Shown: positions 18,440-26,897 of the stretch, piece by piece
Layout: the number at the start of each line of letters is the position of its first letter
How positions within the stretch are numbered: the stretch's first letter is position 1
Origin: a virus
Reading direction: 5' to 3' (one strand)
IMG/VR virus record: IMGVR_UViG_3300020478_001903
Span: 36,351 to 100,350 of that record
DNA: 64,000 nt
Position numbers and translations under genes: made by a program
Notes under the pieces: model-generated
The model's database searches: none
Told to the model about the DNA's origin: nothing
What the model saw: only the letters and a program-made list of their open reading frames with translations

Positions 18440-18842
18440 CTTTCCAGCTAACTTCCCAATCCTTAAAATCGGCAGCTAAGCAGTCTATCTTATAGTCCTT
18501 TCTGCCGCCAACTATCTCTTGAATTTTATTTTTGGCAACGTTGCGGATACCATTTAGCCCATGGGTCAACTCTAGATTGTTGCCGTCTTTGATTCCTTTG
18601 CGGTAATTAGATTCATTGTGCCAAATATGAAGGTTCATTTGTGATAACACAACAATAGCACGAATAGTTTCGCCCGTAATGTTTTCGGAAGAATCCAATA
18701 TCAATTGAACATCATGAACAATGTCCTTGATTTCCTGGGAATATTCCTCTTTGTGCTCGGGAATGAAAACTTCTTTAAGCTGTGCGATAGAAAGTCTATC
18801 AATCAGCTCTGCTAATGTGGGCAAATATTTTCTTTGACTCAT
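18432..18842 (-). CDS. Helical protein of glycan clusters, DUF4254-like
   Basis: A 136-residue, mostly helical protein. The opening LPTLAELIDRLSIAQLKEV, the MNLHIWHNESNYR core and the LELTHGLNGIRNVAKNKI helix resemble the DUF4254-type proteins that accompany glycosyltransferases in LPS regions. I am not sure of the family. It overlaps the kinase start by 8 nt and lies 9 nt after the aminotransferase. The function is unknown; a helper in heptose or hexose transfer is a guess from context. Confidence 0.55.
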   Translation of the reverse strand: MSQRKYLPTLAELIDRLSIAQLKEVFIPEHKEEYSQEIKDIVHDVQLILDSSENITGETIRAIVVLSQMNLHIWHNESNYRKGIKDGNNLELTHGLNGIRNVAKNKIQEIVGGRKDYKIDCLAADFKDWEVSWKDE

Positions 18843-18851
18843 AATCTACCT

Positions 18852-19997
18852 TCACCTAGGGGCACTACAGTTGGCTAAACCTTCTTTCAACGCAACAATG
18901 ATTCGGGCGACGTCGTCGTCGCTCAAATACTGATGGCAGCCGATATGAACACCGTTGTCTCCCACCCATTCAGATTCAGGAAAATCACCCAATGAGTGAC
19001 CCATGTCTGCAAAAGCCGCATGTTGTGTAGGAATACACCCAAAATTTCTCTTGTGATGAATATTGTGATGATCTAAGGCAGCCTTGATATGTTCAATATC
19101 TCCTTCTGTCTTGCACGTCACACTAAATCCATGAGGACAGTTTACATTTCCCTCGTCTTCCTCGGAAAACCACGCAACGTCTTCAAACCCCACAACGCCA
19201 GCGCGCATTTCTTTCATGAAACGATGACGTGTCCAAAATGTATCCCAGAACACACTAAGTGCTTCGAGGCCGATAGATGCTTCTAGATCGTTCATCTTAG
19301 AGTTCAGCCCAGTTCTCAGATGATCAAAATAAATAGAATTGTGTGGGCGGCCGTGTGAGCGTGTAGAGGTCAGAAGATTGCCGATTTCTTCACTATTAGC
19401 CGACACCATACCTCCTTCGCCACAGCACACCAGGTGAGCAATGTAGAAACTGTAAACCGACATGTCGCCCCACTGGCCGACGAGCTTGCCTTTATATCTT
19501 GCGCCATGAGCTTCGCACGCATCTTCAATGACGAGAAGATTGTGTCGAGACGCGATATCACAGATAACATCCATTTCCGCCATGCGGCCCATCGTGTGCA
19601 CCGGCATAATAGCTACCGTATTTTCGTTAATAGCCTCTTCAATTTTCGACTCATCAATATTCAAAGTTTCTCTTTTGACGTCAACAAACTTCGGTACCAG
19701 GCCTGCAGCGCGGACTGCATTAGAGGTAGCAATAAACGACAACGCTGGGACGATCACTTCACTAACATTTCTTTTGGCGCCCTTCAGATCATACAAAGCC
19801 AAGCAAGAGTTTAGTACACCATCCGTACCTGAACTTACAGCAACACTTTGGGTATATTCAAATAACTCGTTCCACTGCTTTTCTAAAGCCTTTACTTTCG
19901 GACCTCCGGATGCCCAGTTGGTATCGCAAACATCCATAAGATGCTCCCGAGCCAAATCGCCGATTACTAGTTCACCAAATTCAATTCTTTTTTTCAT
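18852..19997 (-). CDS. DegT/DnrJ/EryC1-family PLP aminotransferase
   Basis: A 381-residue protein, full length for the family. It has the N-terminal DTNWASGGPKVKALEKQW, the cofactor-side VSSGTDGVLN, the EDACEAHGARYKG motif and the SFYIAHLVCCGEGGM region. The last block normally carries the PLP lysine (SFxxxKxxxxGEGG). Here the expected Lys position reads His (FYIAHLVCCGEGG). Loss of the Schiff-base lysine is known in ColD and GDP-perosamine relatives, where a His makes the enzyme a 3-dehydratase. This could therefore be a ColD-type sugar 3-dehydratase rather than an aminotransferase. Confidence 0.85.
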   Translation of the reverse strand: MKKRIEFGELVIGDLAREHLMDVCDTNWASGGPKVKALEKQWNELFEYTQSVAVSSGTDGVLNSCLALYDLKGAKRNVSEVIVPALSFIATSNAVRAAGLVPKFVDVKRETLNIDESKIEEAINENTVAIMPVHTMGRMAEMDVICDIASRHNLLVIEDACEAHGARYKGKLVGQWGDMSVYSFYIAHLVCCGEGGMVSANSEEIGNLLTSTRSHGRPHNSIYFDHLRTGLNSKMNDLEASIGLEALSVFWDTFWTRHRFMKEMRAGVVGFEDVAWFSEEDEGNVNCPHGFSVTCKTEGDIEHIKAALDHHNIHHKRNFGCIPTQHAAFADMGHSLGDFPESEWVGDNGVHIGCHQYLSDDDVARIIVALKEGLANCSAPR

Positions 19998-20518
19998 CTG
20001 TATAAATCTCCATGTTCAATTATTAAAGTAGATCGATCGCTGTTTAAAGCTCTCTCGTACGCAGGCACCACCTCAGGTCCGTACAGCAACTCAACTACAT
20101 CAATATTGGTACAAGCGCTCCTGAAGCACTCTGTATAGTCCGCTTTATGTTGGTGACCCGGGTCGAGGGGGTACTGTGATCCCACAACAGCCTTCATGAT
20201 AACCTTCGGCTTACTCTGACCCACAGACATGGCCTCCCACTTGTCTAGGTGATTTACGATTTGGTTCATTGCTAAAATGATGAAGTTCATTCTGGGATAA
20301 ACAGAAACCGGAATGTATCCCTCGATGGCTAGACCTAGGGCGACTCCCGCTTGAAATTCTTCTGCAACTGGTAGTTCAAGAAGCTTCTCTGGAGGGAAAT
20401 GCTTCACCTGATGAGTAAGGGCGGTTCCCTTATATTCTACGGCCTGTCCAATAAAAATTGTTTTGGGATGCTGATTTAGCAATTCCATTCCTTTATACAC
20501 TTCTTCTTTATAGTTCAT
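19994..20518 (-). CDS. Thiamine-diphosphate enzyme, E1-beta-like subunit
   Basis: About 174 residues from the ATG at 20516-20518, chosen for its GGAG site and because a longer frame would run into the upstream gene. It opens MNYKEEVYKGMELLNQHPK and contains the transketolase-like pyrimidine-binding block (PVAEEFQAGVALGLAIEGYIPV), where the Glu of the EE pair activates ThDP. It lacks the C-terminal transketolase domain (usual E1-beta is ~325 aa). It lies 1 nt after the alpha subunit; together they form a split ThDP enzyme. Confidence 0.8.
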   Translation of the reverse strand: MNYKEEVYKGMELLNQHPKTIFIGQAVEYKGTALTHQVKHFPPEKLLELPVAEEFQAGVALGLAIEGYIPVSVYPRMNFIILAMNQIVNHLDKWEAMSVGQSKPKVIMKAVVGSQYPLDPGHQHKADYTECFRSACTNIDVVELLYGPEVVPAYERALNSDRSTLIIEHGDLYR

Positions 20519-20519
20519 C

Positions 20520-21152
20520 CTAAAACTCCACAAATACGCCCGTACCCGAATGGGGATAAGACATCTCATACGTATAATAAACAAGATCTGTACTAGTATC
20601 CGCAGACATAGTTTTATAGATCTGGTATAAAGACTCCGTGGGAACGGAGCCCCAGCACTCTTCAGTGATGGTCCCCACCGACTTGCCGTTGTCTTCGATT
20701 ATGAAGGTGATTGGGAGGTCGTGGGATATTGCGTAAACAATAGATTCATGGGATATGCCTGTTCGAAAGCTCATATCTCCAAGAAAGCAGAATACACGAT
20801 TAAGCTTATTCTGTTTCTTAAGCGCCAACGCGGTGCCGGTTGCAATCGGGGAGATTCCTCCAACGATAGCAGAACTATAGAAATTATAATCCGGGTAATG
20901 CAGGGTAATAGACCTTCCCTCTAAAATATCTTGCTTCACTCTTTCAGGAGGAACTCCCTGTAAAAGAGCGTGTAAATGGCTAGCCCAAGTTGAATAAACA
21001 TAATGTTCATTGGAAATCTGAAGGTTTTTAAAGATGTCGACAAGTATCTGCTCATTACCATCTCGTAAATGCACAGGAGCGGTAATGTGGCCGGCTTCGT
21101 AGATGGCGGCGATATCTTTTTCAAACTCGATCAAATCACTGGCTTGTAACAT
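20520..21152 (-). CDS. Thiamine-diphosphate enzyme, E1-alpha-like subunit
   Basis: A 210-residue protein with the ThDP-binding motif starting at GDMSF and ending IIEDN about 26 residues later, the GDG-x(~26)-NN pattern of E1-alpha and transketolase N-domains. Preceding it is GISPIATGTALALKK. It is shorter than pyruvate dehydrogenase E1-alpha (~330-380 aa). No E2 or E3 gene is nearby, so this is not a pyruvate dehydrogenase complex. Such pairs in LPS or capsule regions probably transfer two-carbon units to keto sugars or decarboxylate keto acids. Confidence 0.8.
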   Translation of the reverse strand: MLQASDLIEFEKDIAAIYEAGHITAPVHLRDGNEQILVDIFKNLQISNEHYVYSTWASHLHALLQGVPPERVKQDILEGRSITLHYPDYNFYSSAIVGGISPIATGTALALKKQNKLNRVFCFLGDMSFRTGISHESIVYAISHDLPITFIIEDNGKSVGTITEECWGSVPTESLYQIYKTMSADTSTDLVYYTYEMSYPHSGTGVFVEF

Positions 21153-21645
21153 TCTTTTTTAGCTCCTTTAAAGATTGTGAACGGCGATCCCTCTCTGAGA
21201 CTATTTGACACAATGAGTCGTCCCATTCGGGCGATATATCAGAATCATCATAGTGAACACTCCATTGGTCTTCCGGTGCTGTATAGTACTCGCTCCATTT
21301 ATAATAGAAAATGCAAGTTGTACTCAAGCACTGATGCGCGTTTAACGTGCGTGGCGGCACTAGAACCGAAGTAGATTCAAGCGAATCACCATCTAGAATA
21401 TAAACCTTTTTTTCGTCTGTGTCAATGTTATACGTAACTAATTTTATCTTTCCGTGTAAACAAGAGATAAGCTTCCACGTCTTATCGTCGCCATGAAATC
21501 CCCTAATCACTCCTTGGTTAGATTTTGAAACCTTATCTTGAACAAACGTACAATCTACTGGGATTTTTCTTTCATCATAAATCGTATAGATATTACCGCG
21601 GGGCTCAAAATGCTTCTGATCCACCAACGTAATATCATTGTACAT
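21136..21645 (-). CDS. RmlC-like cupin, sugar-nucleotide 3,5-epimerase or isomerase type
   Basis: A 169-residue protein with the RmlC-style opening (ITLVDQKHFEPRGNIYTIYDE) and the block QGVIRGFHGDDKTWKLISCLHGKIKLV, where RGFH carries the conserved RmlC histidine. Later it reads VLVPPRTLNAHQCLS. The family epimerises C3 and C5 of 4-keto-6-deoxy sugars, or isomerises 3-keto to 4-keto (FdtA type). It overlaps the E1-alpha gene by 17 nt and the upstream SDR by 11 nt. Confidence 0.8.
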   Translation of the reverse strand: MYNDITLVDQKHFEPRGNIYTIYDERKIPVDCTFVQDKVSKSNQGVIRGFHGDDKTWKLISCLHGKIKLVTYNIDTDEKKVYILDGDSLESTSVLVPPRTLNAHQCLSTTCIFYYKWSEYYTAPEDQWSVHYDDSDISPEWDDSLCQIVSERDRRSQSLKELKKNVTSQ

Positions 21646-22591
21646 GGTTTTTATACCATTCGCAAGTCTTCCTCAAACCTTCCTCAATACTGGTGCTTAC
21701 GGTCCATCCGAGATCTCGCTCGGCTTTATCGCAATTAAGTATAACAGTCGTAGGAATGTCCGGCTTGGTAAGGTCGAACTGAAGATCTAGCTCCTTGTCG
21801 TTTAGCTTCATGATTGTTTCGGCCAACTGAAGAATGGGATAAGCTTGTCCTCCTCCGCAATTGTATAGCTCATACATTCCCTTTTGGTTGTCGATGCACT
21901 TATGAATAAAATCAACCAAATCGTCAATGTAAATGATGTCTCGCGAGGCTTTACCTTCTCCCCAAATCTCTAACGTATCTTCCGCATTGATAATCTTATT
22001 TACAAAAGCGGGAACTACATGGCACTTGTCCAAGTCAAACTTGTCATAGGGTCCGTAAACATTAGAGTGACGGAAAGCCGTGAATTTCGTCGTACCAATA
22101 CGTGAATAAAAGTCGCACATATTCTCATTAAAAACCTTCATATGGCCTACGCCAAAATATGCACTGTATAACTCATCGCTGGCGCTCCAATCAGCCTCAG
22201 ACTGAGGATGGTCTTTGGGCTGATACATTACCGTGCAACTGGGGAAGAGCACATGACCTACACCAGCCGTCATTGCTTCTCGGAAGATCCAAGCATTCAT
22301 GACCACATTGTCAGTCACATGAACATATGGCCTCTCTACCACGTCCTTTGCGCCGGTGGTGGTGGCAGCAGCCTGCAGTACCACATCAAAATGCTTGCTA
22401 GCAAACAGCCCCTTAACCTCGGATTCGTTGCGCAAGTCGATCGAAACATAGTCAACCCCTTCCACTCGGCCACGCTGAGGTTCTGTCTTATTAAATAACG
22501 TCGCCGTTATATCATAGCTGTCTTTAAAGTGGTCCAAACATGTTTTGCCGATCAACCCATCAGCTCCACAAATCAGCATAGTCTTCGTCAT
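21635..22591 (-). CDS. GDP-fucose-synthase-like SDR with altered catalytic motif
   Basis: A 318-residue extended SDR with GADGLIGKTC at residues 8-17 and the RHSNVYGPYDKFD and GEGKASRDIIYIDDLV blocks typical of GDP-L-fucose synthase and colitose-type enzymes. The expected YxxxK pair is not clean: aligned with its neighbour at 23243, the place reads FGVGH, so both the Tyr and the Lys seem replaced. Either the alignment shifts to the Tyr just before, or the enzyme is inactive or works differently. It overlaps the cupin gene and the methyltransferase gene (ATGA). Confidence 0.8.
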   Translation of the reverse strand: MTKTMLICGADGLIGKTCLDHFKDSYDITATLFNKTEPQRGRVEGVDYVSIDLRNESEVKGLFASKHFDVVLQAAATTTGAKDVVERPYVHVTDNVVMNAWIFREAMTAGVGHVLFPSCTVMYQPKDHPQSEADWSASDELYSAYFGVGHMKVFNENMCDFYSRIGTTKFTAFRHSNVYGPYDKFDLDKCHVVPAFVNKIINAEDTLEIWGEGKASRDIIYIDDLVDFIHKCIDNQKGMYELYNCGGGQAYPILQLAETIMKLNDKELDLQFDLTKPDIPTTVILNCDKAERDLGWTVSTSIEEGLRKTCEWYKNHVQ

Positions 22592-23250
22592 TCTGCTGTC
22601 TCCTTTATCAGATATGCGATCCCCACCTCCTTGGAGTGGGAAATAAATTGCCAGTTATAGTCGGTTTCTCGCAGAACTCGCGGAGTTCCGTACCTGTCTC
22701 CCTCAAAATTTGCATCATGAAGAGCCACGATTCCGCCGGCCTTAACCTTAGGATAATAGTTTTCCAAATCCTTTTTAACATACTCATAAGAGTGATTACC
22801 ATCGATGAAGACAGCATCGTATTCTTTGTCGAGCGTCGCATGTAGGACCGTAGAATCCCCCTCTAAAATCGTCTCTAAAGTAGAATCCATTTCGGGCTTG
22901 TAGCGCTCAATAAACTGTGGGTCGTACTCAATCGTCGTGATATGATCCAGGAGCAGACTCAGTACAAAATGTGTAGAGGCCCAGTGGCCCAGCCCAATCT
23001 GTAGCATATCTTTAACATCGTTTTTTAACAATAATTTCAAGAAGTCCACCAACTCTGCTCTGACCTGTTGGGTTACCTGTGGGTGACTATTAACAATGTC
23101 TACATCTGGATTAATGTACAAATCTTTGTACCAATCGTTTTGTGCTAAGATGTTCCGTGAACGTTGTTCCGAGAGAGACAAAACTAAATCTATTTTTGGG
23201 AGCAACTCCTGGTTATGGATATACTGTTTTATAAATTGCTTATTAATCAT
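22588..23250 (-). CDS. Class I SAM-dependent methyltransferase
   Basis: About 220 residues from the ATG at 23248-23250, which overlaps the upstream stop by 8 nt; a longer frame lacks support. The core has KDMLQIGLGHWASTHFVL (motif I, GxG), TIEYDPQFIE (acidic end of beta 2), then YDAVFIDGNHSYEYVKKDLE and GGIVALHDANF, the Methyltransf_24 pattern. Enzymes of this subfamily methylate sugars or other small acceptors. In this cluster it probably O-methylates the glycan, a common way to cap chains or escape recognition. Confidence 0.85.
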   Translation of the reverse strand: MINKQFIKQYIHNQELLPKIDLVLSLSEQRSRNILAQNDWYKDLYINPDVDIVNSHPQVTQQVRAELVDFLKLLLKNDVKDMLQIGLGHWASTHFVLSLLLDHITTIEYDPQFIERYKPEMDSTLETILEGDSTVLHATLDKEYDAVFIDGNHSYEYVKKDLENYYPKVKAGGIVALHDANFEGDRYGTPRVLRETDYNWQFISHSKEVGIAYLIKETAE

Positions 23251-24235
23251 TGCTATTCTCCTCCACCTGAAAGGGGTTAAACCTACCAGTCGTCGGACCA
23301 TTTGCCAGATACCACTCCATAGTCTCCTTCAGGCCTTCCTCTAAGCTCACAGAGGGCTGGAATCCATATCCGTTAAGGCGCTCTGTGTTGGGTACCCTAA
23401 ACTGATCTCCGGTAGGCTTACTAAGATCGTGGGTAATGGCTAGATCTTTTCCGGACACGGCCACTAGGGTCTCGATGACCTCCTTAATAGTAAAGGTCCT
23501 TCCATGACCAACATTTAGGGGTTTCGTAATTTGATTTTCTACGGCAAAGATAGCGGCGCCAGCAATATCGCGGGCATGAATAATATCCCTACCGGCAGAA
23601 CCATCACCCCAAATCTCAACGGAAGTCTCAGCCTCAGCCACCTTACGAACCAACGAAGGAATAAGCGTCGAAGTACGCAAATCAAAATTATCAAATTTAC
23701 CATAGATGTTGGCAGGCTTAATAATAGACATCTTCTTTTCCTCATACTGCTCGTCATAAGCATTAACCTGAACTTCGCCCATACGCTTCGCCCAGCCGGC
23801 AAACCAATCATTGGGGGAGGGGTTCTGAGTCCACAAATCGTCCTCCTTAAAGGTCCGAGCAGGACCATATGTGCCAATGGTGCTGGTATAAAGCCCCCAC
23901 TTCACTGAGGGAGTGTTGTAGATGGCGTCGAGTATGTTGGTGTTCATCATGATAAAGTCTCTAAATATTTGATATTGAAAGGTTTTCATAACAACAGGGG
24001 AACCTTTAACTCCGGCAATATGGAAAACATAATCCATACCTTCACACAACTCATAACAGTTGGTCTTCGACCGCAAATCTTTCTTGACATACGTAGCGCC
24101 CCATGCAGGATCAAGATTGTTCTCGTCCAAAGATACGGACGTAACGACGGCTCCCTTCTTAACCAGCAGTTCTACTAGTTCACGACCTACAAGACCCGTG
24201 CCGCCAGTAACCAAGACTTTTTTATTCTCAAGCAT
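23243..24235 (-). CDS. NAD-dependent sugar-nucleotide epimerase-like SDR with the catalytic Tyr missing
   Basis: A 330-residue extended SDR with GGTGLVGREL at residues 11-20, TSTIGTYGPA and KPANIYGKFDNFD. In close relatives the active site reads YGWAKRMGE; here it reads AGWAKRMGE, so the Lys is kept but the catalytic Tyr is Ala. It is similar in layout to the 21635 gene (both have the IWGxGxAxRDIIxxxD block), which suggests duplication. It overlaps the glycosyltransferase gene by 8 nt. Confidence 0.8.
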   Translation of the reverse strand: MLENKKVLVTGGTGLVGRELVELLVKKGAVVTSVSLDENNLDPAWGATYVKKDLRSKTNCYELCEGMDYVFHIAGVKGSPVVMKTFQYQIFRDFIMMNTNILDAIYNTPSVKWGLYTSTIGTYGPARTFKEDDLWTQNPSPNDWFAGWAKRMGEVQVNAYDEQYEEKKMSIIKPANIYGKFDNFDLRTSTLIPSLVRKVAEAETSVEIWGDGSAGRDIIHARDIAGAAIFAVENQITKPLNVGHGRTFTIKEVIETLVAVSGKDLAITHDLSKPTGDQFRVPNTERLNGYGFQPSVSLEEGLKETMEWYLANGPTTGRFNPFQVEENSND

Positions 24236-25181
24236 GTTTGTTCCTCCAAGTTATTAATGATTGATCGTCTGTTTGGATATAACGATAGATTTTCTCTACA
24301 GTATACTCTTGGCTTTTAAGATACGCTGCTTCAATTATATCCTGATATTTTTCAAAGTTGGTTGACACGTCGTGGATGATATCTCTCAACTCTTCGAAGT
24401 TTTCAAAGTAAAGAAACTCTGTACCGGGCTCATAAAAGTCTTCCACCAAGTCCCAGGGGTCCTTCTTAACCAGCATCAATGACTTTGAACTGGTAATCTC
24501 GTGGGTTCTTACTTTAAACTGTGGCATAATGCCCTCATCAAACCTCTCGAATGCCTTGAACTTATTCTTAACTGAGGATGGGCTCATGTAAATCATGTTG
24601 AAGCTCAACGAAGACCGACAGCGACTTAGCTCGATCAGCTTCTGGTCGCCCGGGAGCATAACGTGAGTACACTTCGCGAACTCATATGGGTGCCTCATCC
24701 ATGTATTCCTCTGGGATGTCATGAATTTATAGTTAAACTGCATGAGGGTTTCAACTGCAGATATATGGTCTTGTCCATGAATAGAGCCCATCCATGAGCA
24801 ATCAGCATCATAGTTCCCGAATTCGGTCACCGTATAGTTGGTGAAAGGATAGGGGATGTATTTAAACTTCTCATACCCATAGTGATCGTTCATAAACTCA
24901 CACGTAAAAGGACAAACACAATAGACCTCAGTGAAAAAATCAAAATGATCAAAATGATAATAGTCGGCCTTAGCGGTGAACTCGCACGGACTCCATAACG
25001 CCAGCAAACAGCGGCGTTCATAGTCGCGATATGGCTCCTTTATTCCATGATCATAAATCCAATGCGCGCCGTTCATCAAGACCGCGTTGGAGGTGTCGTC
25101 GTTGAAGGGCTCTAGGCTCTTATGCATGTAGGGTACAACCCCCCACAAGCAATCGCCCTGCCAATTACATACTATTTTCAT
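24228..25181 (-). CDS. Glycosyltransferase, CgeB-like GT-B
   Basis: A 317-residue protein. The C-terminal third (ITSSKSLMLVKKDPWDLVEDF, TEFLYFENFEELRDIIHDV and the final helix before IYRYIQ) matches the Glyco_trans_1_2/CgeB C-domain, in which the sugar-nucleotide site lies around a H-E-x-x-x-x motif (here THEITSSKS). The N-domain is a Rossmann-like half opening MKIVCNWQGD. It abuts the 25182 gene with no gap. The donor and acceptor cannot be told. Confidence 0.75.
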   Translation of the reverse strand: MKIVCNWQGDCLWGVVPYMHKSLEPFNDDTSNAVLMNGAHWIYDHGIKEPYRDYERRCLLALWSPCEFTAKADYYHFDHFDFFTEVYCVCPFTCEFMNDHYGYEKFKYIPYPFTNYTVTEFGNYDADCSWMGSIHGQDHISAVETLMQFNYKFMTSQRNTWMRHPYEFAKCTHVMLPGDQKLIELSRCRSSLSFNMIYMSPSSVKNKFKAFERFDEGIMPQFKVRTHEITSSKSLMLVKKDPWDLVEDFYEPGTEFLYFENFEELRDIIHDVSTNFEKYQDIIEAAYLKSQEYTVEKIYRYIQTDDQSLITWRNKHA

Positions 25182-25895
25182 TTAACGGTATCCCCTTGTT
25201 TTATAGTTTATATCATATTCTCGGAACATTTCAAACATTTCATCATAATATTCGGCAATATTCCACAATCCCTTGGTCACAGCAGTCGCAATACAGGGGT
25301 AAATGGTCGAATCGTAATGAAATATTCCTCTTTTCGGAGAGCCCGAGTAGTATTGGAGGCCCTTGAGGCCCAATTGGCGGCACAAGCTAGACCCTTGTGG
25401 TTCTTGCTGCATGCGTGTATTTCCCTCCGGTGCGGCTTCAAAAATGCTCTCAAAGGCGCGAGTATCCCACAAACTTGCCTGTTGTGCGAAAAAGTTAGGA
25501 TCTTCTGGGTCGATAATATAGAGATTATCTCGATAAGGCGTTGTAGCTTCGGGCCCCTTAATAAATTTGCAAAAGCTGTATTCTGTTTCGTCCAACAGTC
25601 GTGTCAACTCTTCTATTTTAGCCTGCTGGATGTCTGCGTAAAGAATATAGTCTTCGCTCGTATACAAAATATATTTTTCTTCGACTTGATTTATGCAAGA
25701 AAGAAACTGATCCCGGTAAGCTGCCTCGTTATCATAAAGAATAGGAACAATATCGTCCGGAAGACCATCGGCAGTGTCCGTGAACGCGTACTTTTTGATC
25801 CCCTTCGCATGGCGGGAGAGGCGGCCAAAACAAGGAGCCCATACATCTGAATAGTTTGAGTTAGTATCTACAATTAAAGCTAGATTATCAGCCAT
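25182..25895 (-). CDS. Putative GT-A-like glycosyltransferase of the glycan cluster
   Basis: About 237 residues from the ATG at 25893-25895 (MADNLALIVDTNSNYSDVW), which overlaps the upstream stop by 8 nt. It has the layout of a small GT-A enzyme: an early NLALIVDTN strand, a middle EEKYILYTSEDYILYADIQ in which SEDY takes the DxD place, and a late CRQLGLKGLQYYSGSPKRG. No exact family is recognised. Context between two glycosyltransferase/aminotransferase genes supports a sugar-transfer role. Confidence 0.6.
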   Translation of the reverse strand: MADNLALIVDTNSNYSDVWAPCFGRLSRHAKGIKKYAFTDTADGLPDDIVPILYDNEAAYRDQFLSCINQVEEKYILYTSEDYILYADIQQAKIEELTRLLDETEYSFCKFIKGPEATTPYRDNLYIIDPEDPNFFAQQASLWDTRAFESIFEAAPEGNTRMQQEPQGSSLCRQLGLKGLQYYSGSPKRGIFHYDSTIYPCIATAVTKGLWNIAEYYDEMFEMFREYDINYKTRGYR

Positions 25896-26517
25896 GAGGA
25901 CGAACCTCCACATCCTTAAAAATATCAAATTCAGTAAGATCTCGATACGGAGGATTCTCAGGAATATCCGGCACGTTTTGCGGGTAATTCTGCATCAATG
26001 TCAAGCCCCTGGCGGCTTGCTCTGGTGTCATATACATATTCCAGCCCTCCTCATCAATGTTGTCCTCGTGGTATTTCATGCCGGCAGTACGCCCCTCATA
26101 GCGTCGAGCCTTGAACCATTCAGCTGCCTCTGGATTATCTGTGAGTATCATTCCACCTTTACCAATCTTAAGATGTTTTTTGATATGAAAGCTTAAGCAC
26201 ATAAACGTGCCCGGAATATACATATTGGAAGTAAACCTCTTGGCTGCGTCATAAACCGGAAAAGGCTTAAGCTGATATATTCCCTCCCACGGGCGGTCAT
26301 CAAATATCAGTTTGCCACCAGCTTGACGAACGGACTGTGGCGGAGATAAGTAGGTGCGCTTTGGTATTATAACTTCTTTGTCTTTGACTCCCACCCATTT
26401 ACAAGCGAGAAACAGGGCATTCGTGCAACTATTCAGCGAGACCGCGCAAGGAGCGCCAGTATAGTGGGCCACTTCCTCTTCAAACATTTGAACTACTTTA
26501 TAGGGACTATGTAGCAC
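25888..26517 (-). CDS. Short DegT-like PLP enzyme (N-terminal domain only)
   Basis: About 209 residues from a GTG at 26515-26517 that overlaps the upstream TAG (TAGTG). The DegT large domain is recognisable: EEEVAHYTGAPCAVSLNSCTNALFLACK, EVIIPKRTYLSPPQSV, VYDAAKRFTSNMY and SFHIKKHLKIGKGGMILTD, where IKK offers the PLP lysine. The C-terminal small domain (about 130 residues) is missing. It could be a minimal active form, as in some phage and island genes, or a decayed copy. Confidence 0.75.
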   Translation of the reverse strand: MLHSPYKVVQMFEEEVAHYTGAPCAVSLNSCTNALFLACKWVGVKDKEVIIPKRTYLSPPQSVRQAGGKLIFDDRPWEGIYQLKPFPVYDAAKRFTSNMYIPGTFMCLSFHIKKHLKIGKGGMILTDNPEAAEWFKARRYEGRTAGMKYHEDNIDEEGWNMYMTPEQAARGLTLMQNYPQNVPDIPENPPYRDLTEFDIFKDVEVRPHG

Positions 26518-26897
26518 TATTTCTCCAATAAATAATATTTCTTTGTAAAGCCACAACTCTCAAACAAACGCACGCTAGCTTCGTTTTCAATTTTAACCTT
26601 CGCAACCCCATCAGGATGACGCTTCATCAACTCATTAATCATGAACTTTGCCACGCCTCTTTTCTGAAAGTCTGGATGTGTTGCAACACGAATATCATTA
26701 TCAATAGCGCCCACAAAACCAGCAGGTTGACCCTCCACCAAACAAATATAGTACATCTTACCATACTTCTTCATGTATGTCACGTGATTATTAAAACTTA
26801 TTTCACCTTGTTGGATAAACCCCTGTTTGACATCTTCGTGGGTTCGCAACAATCGAATAAACTCCCAATATTCTTTTTCATTCTCTACTAATTCCAT
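26517..26897 (-). CDS. GNAT-family N-acetyltransferase
   Basis: A 126-residue GNAT protein. It contains ISFNNHVTYMKKYGKMYYICLVEGQPAGFVGAI and the acetyl-CoA loop region ATHPDFQKRGVAKFMINELM (Q/RxxGxG/A). The end (KIENEASVRLFESCGFTKKYYLLEK) is the standard C-terminal lobe. This resembles UDP-4-amino-sugar acetyltransferases (PseH-type), which act right after a DegT aminotransferase such as the next gene. Together the pair could make an N-acetylated amino sugar. Confidence 0.85.
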   Translation of the reverse strand: MELVENEKEYWEFIRLLRTHEDVKQGFIQQGEISFNNHVTYMKKYGKMYYICLVEGQPAGFVGAIDNDIRVATHPDFQKRGVAKFMINELMKRHPDGVAKVKIENEASVRLFESCGFTKKYYLLEK

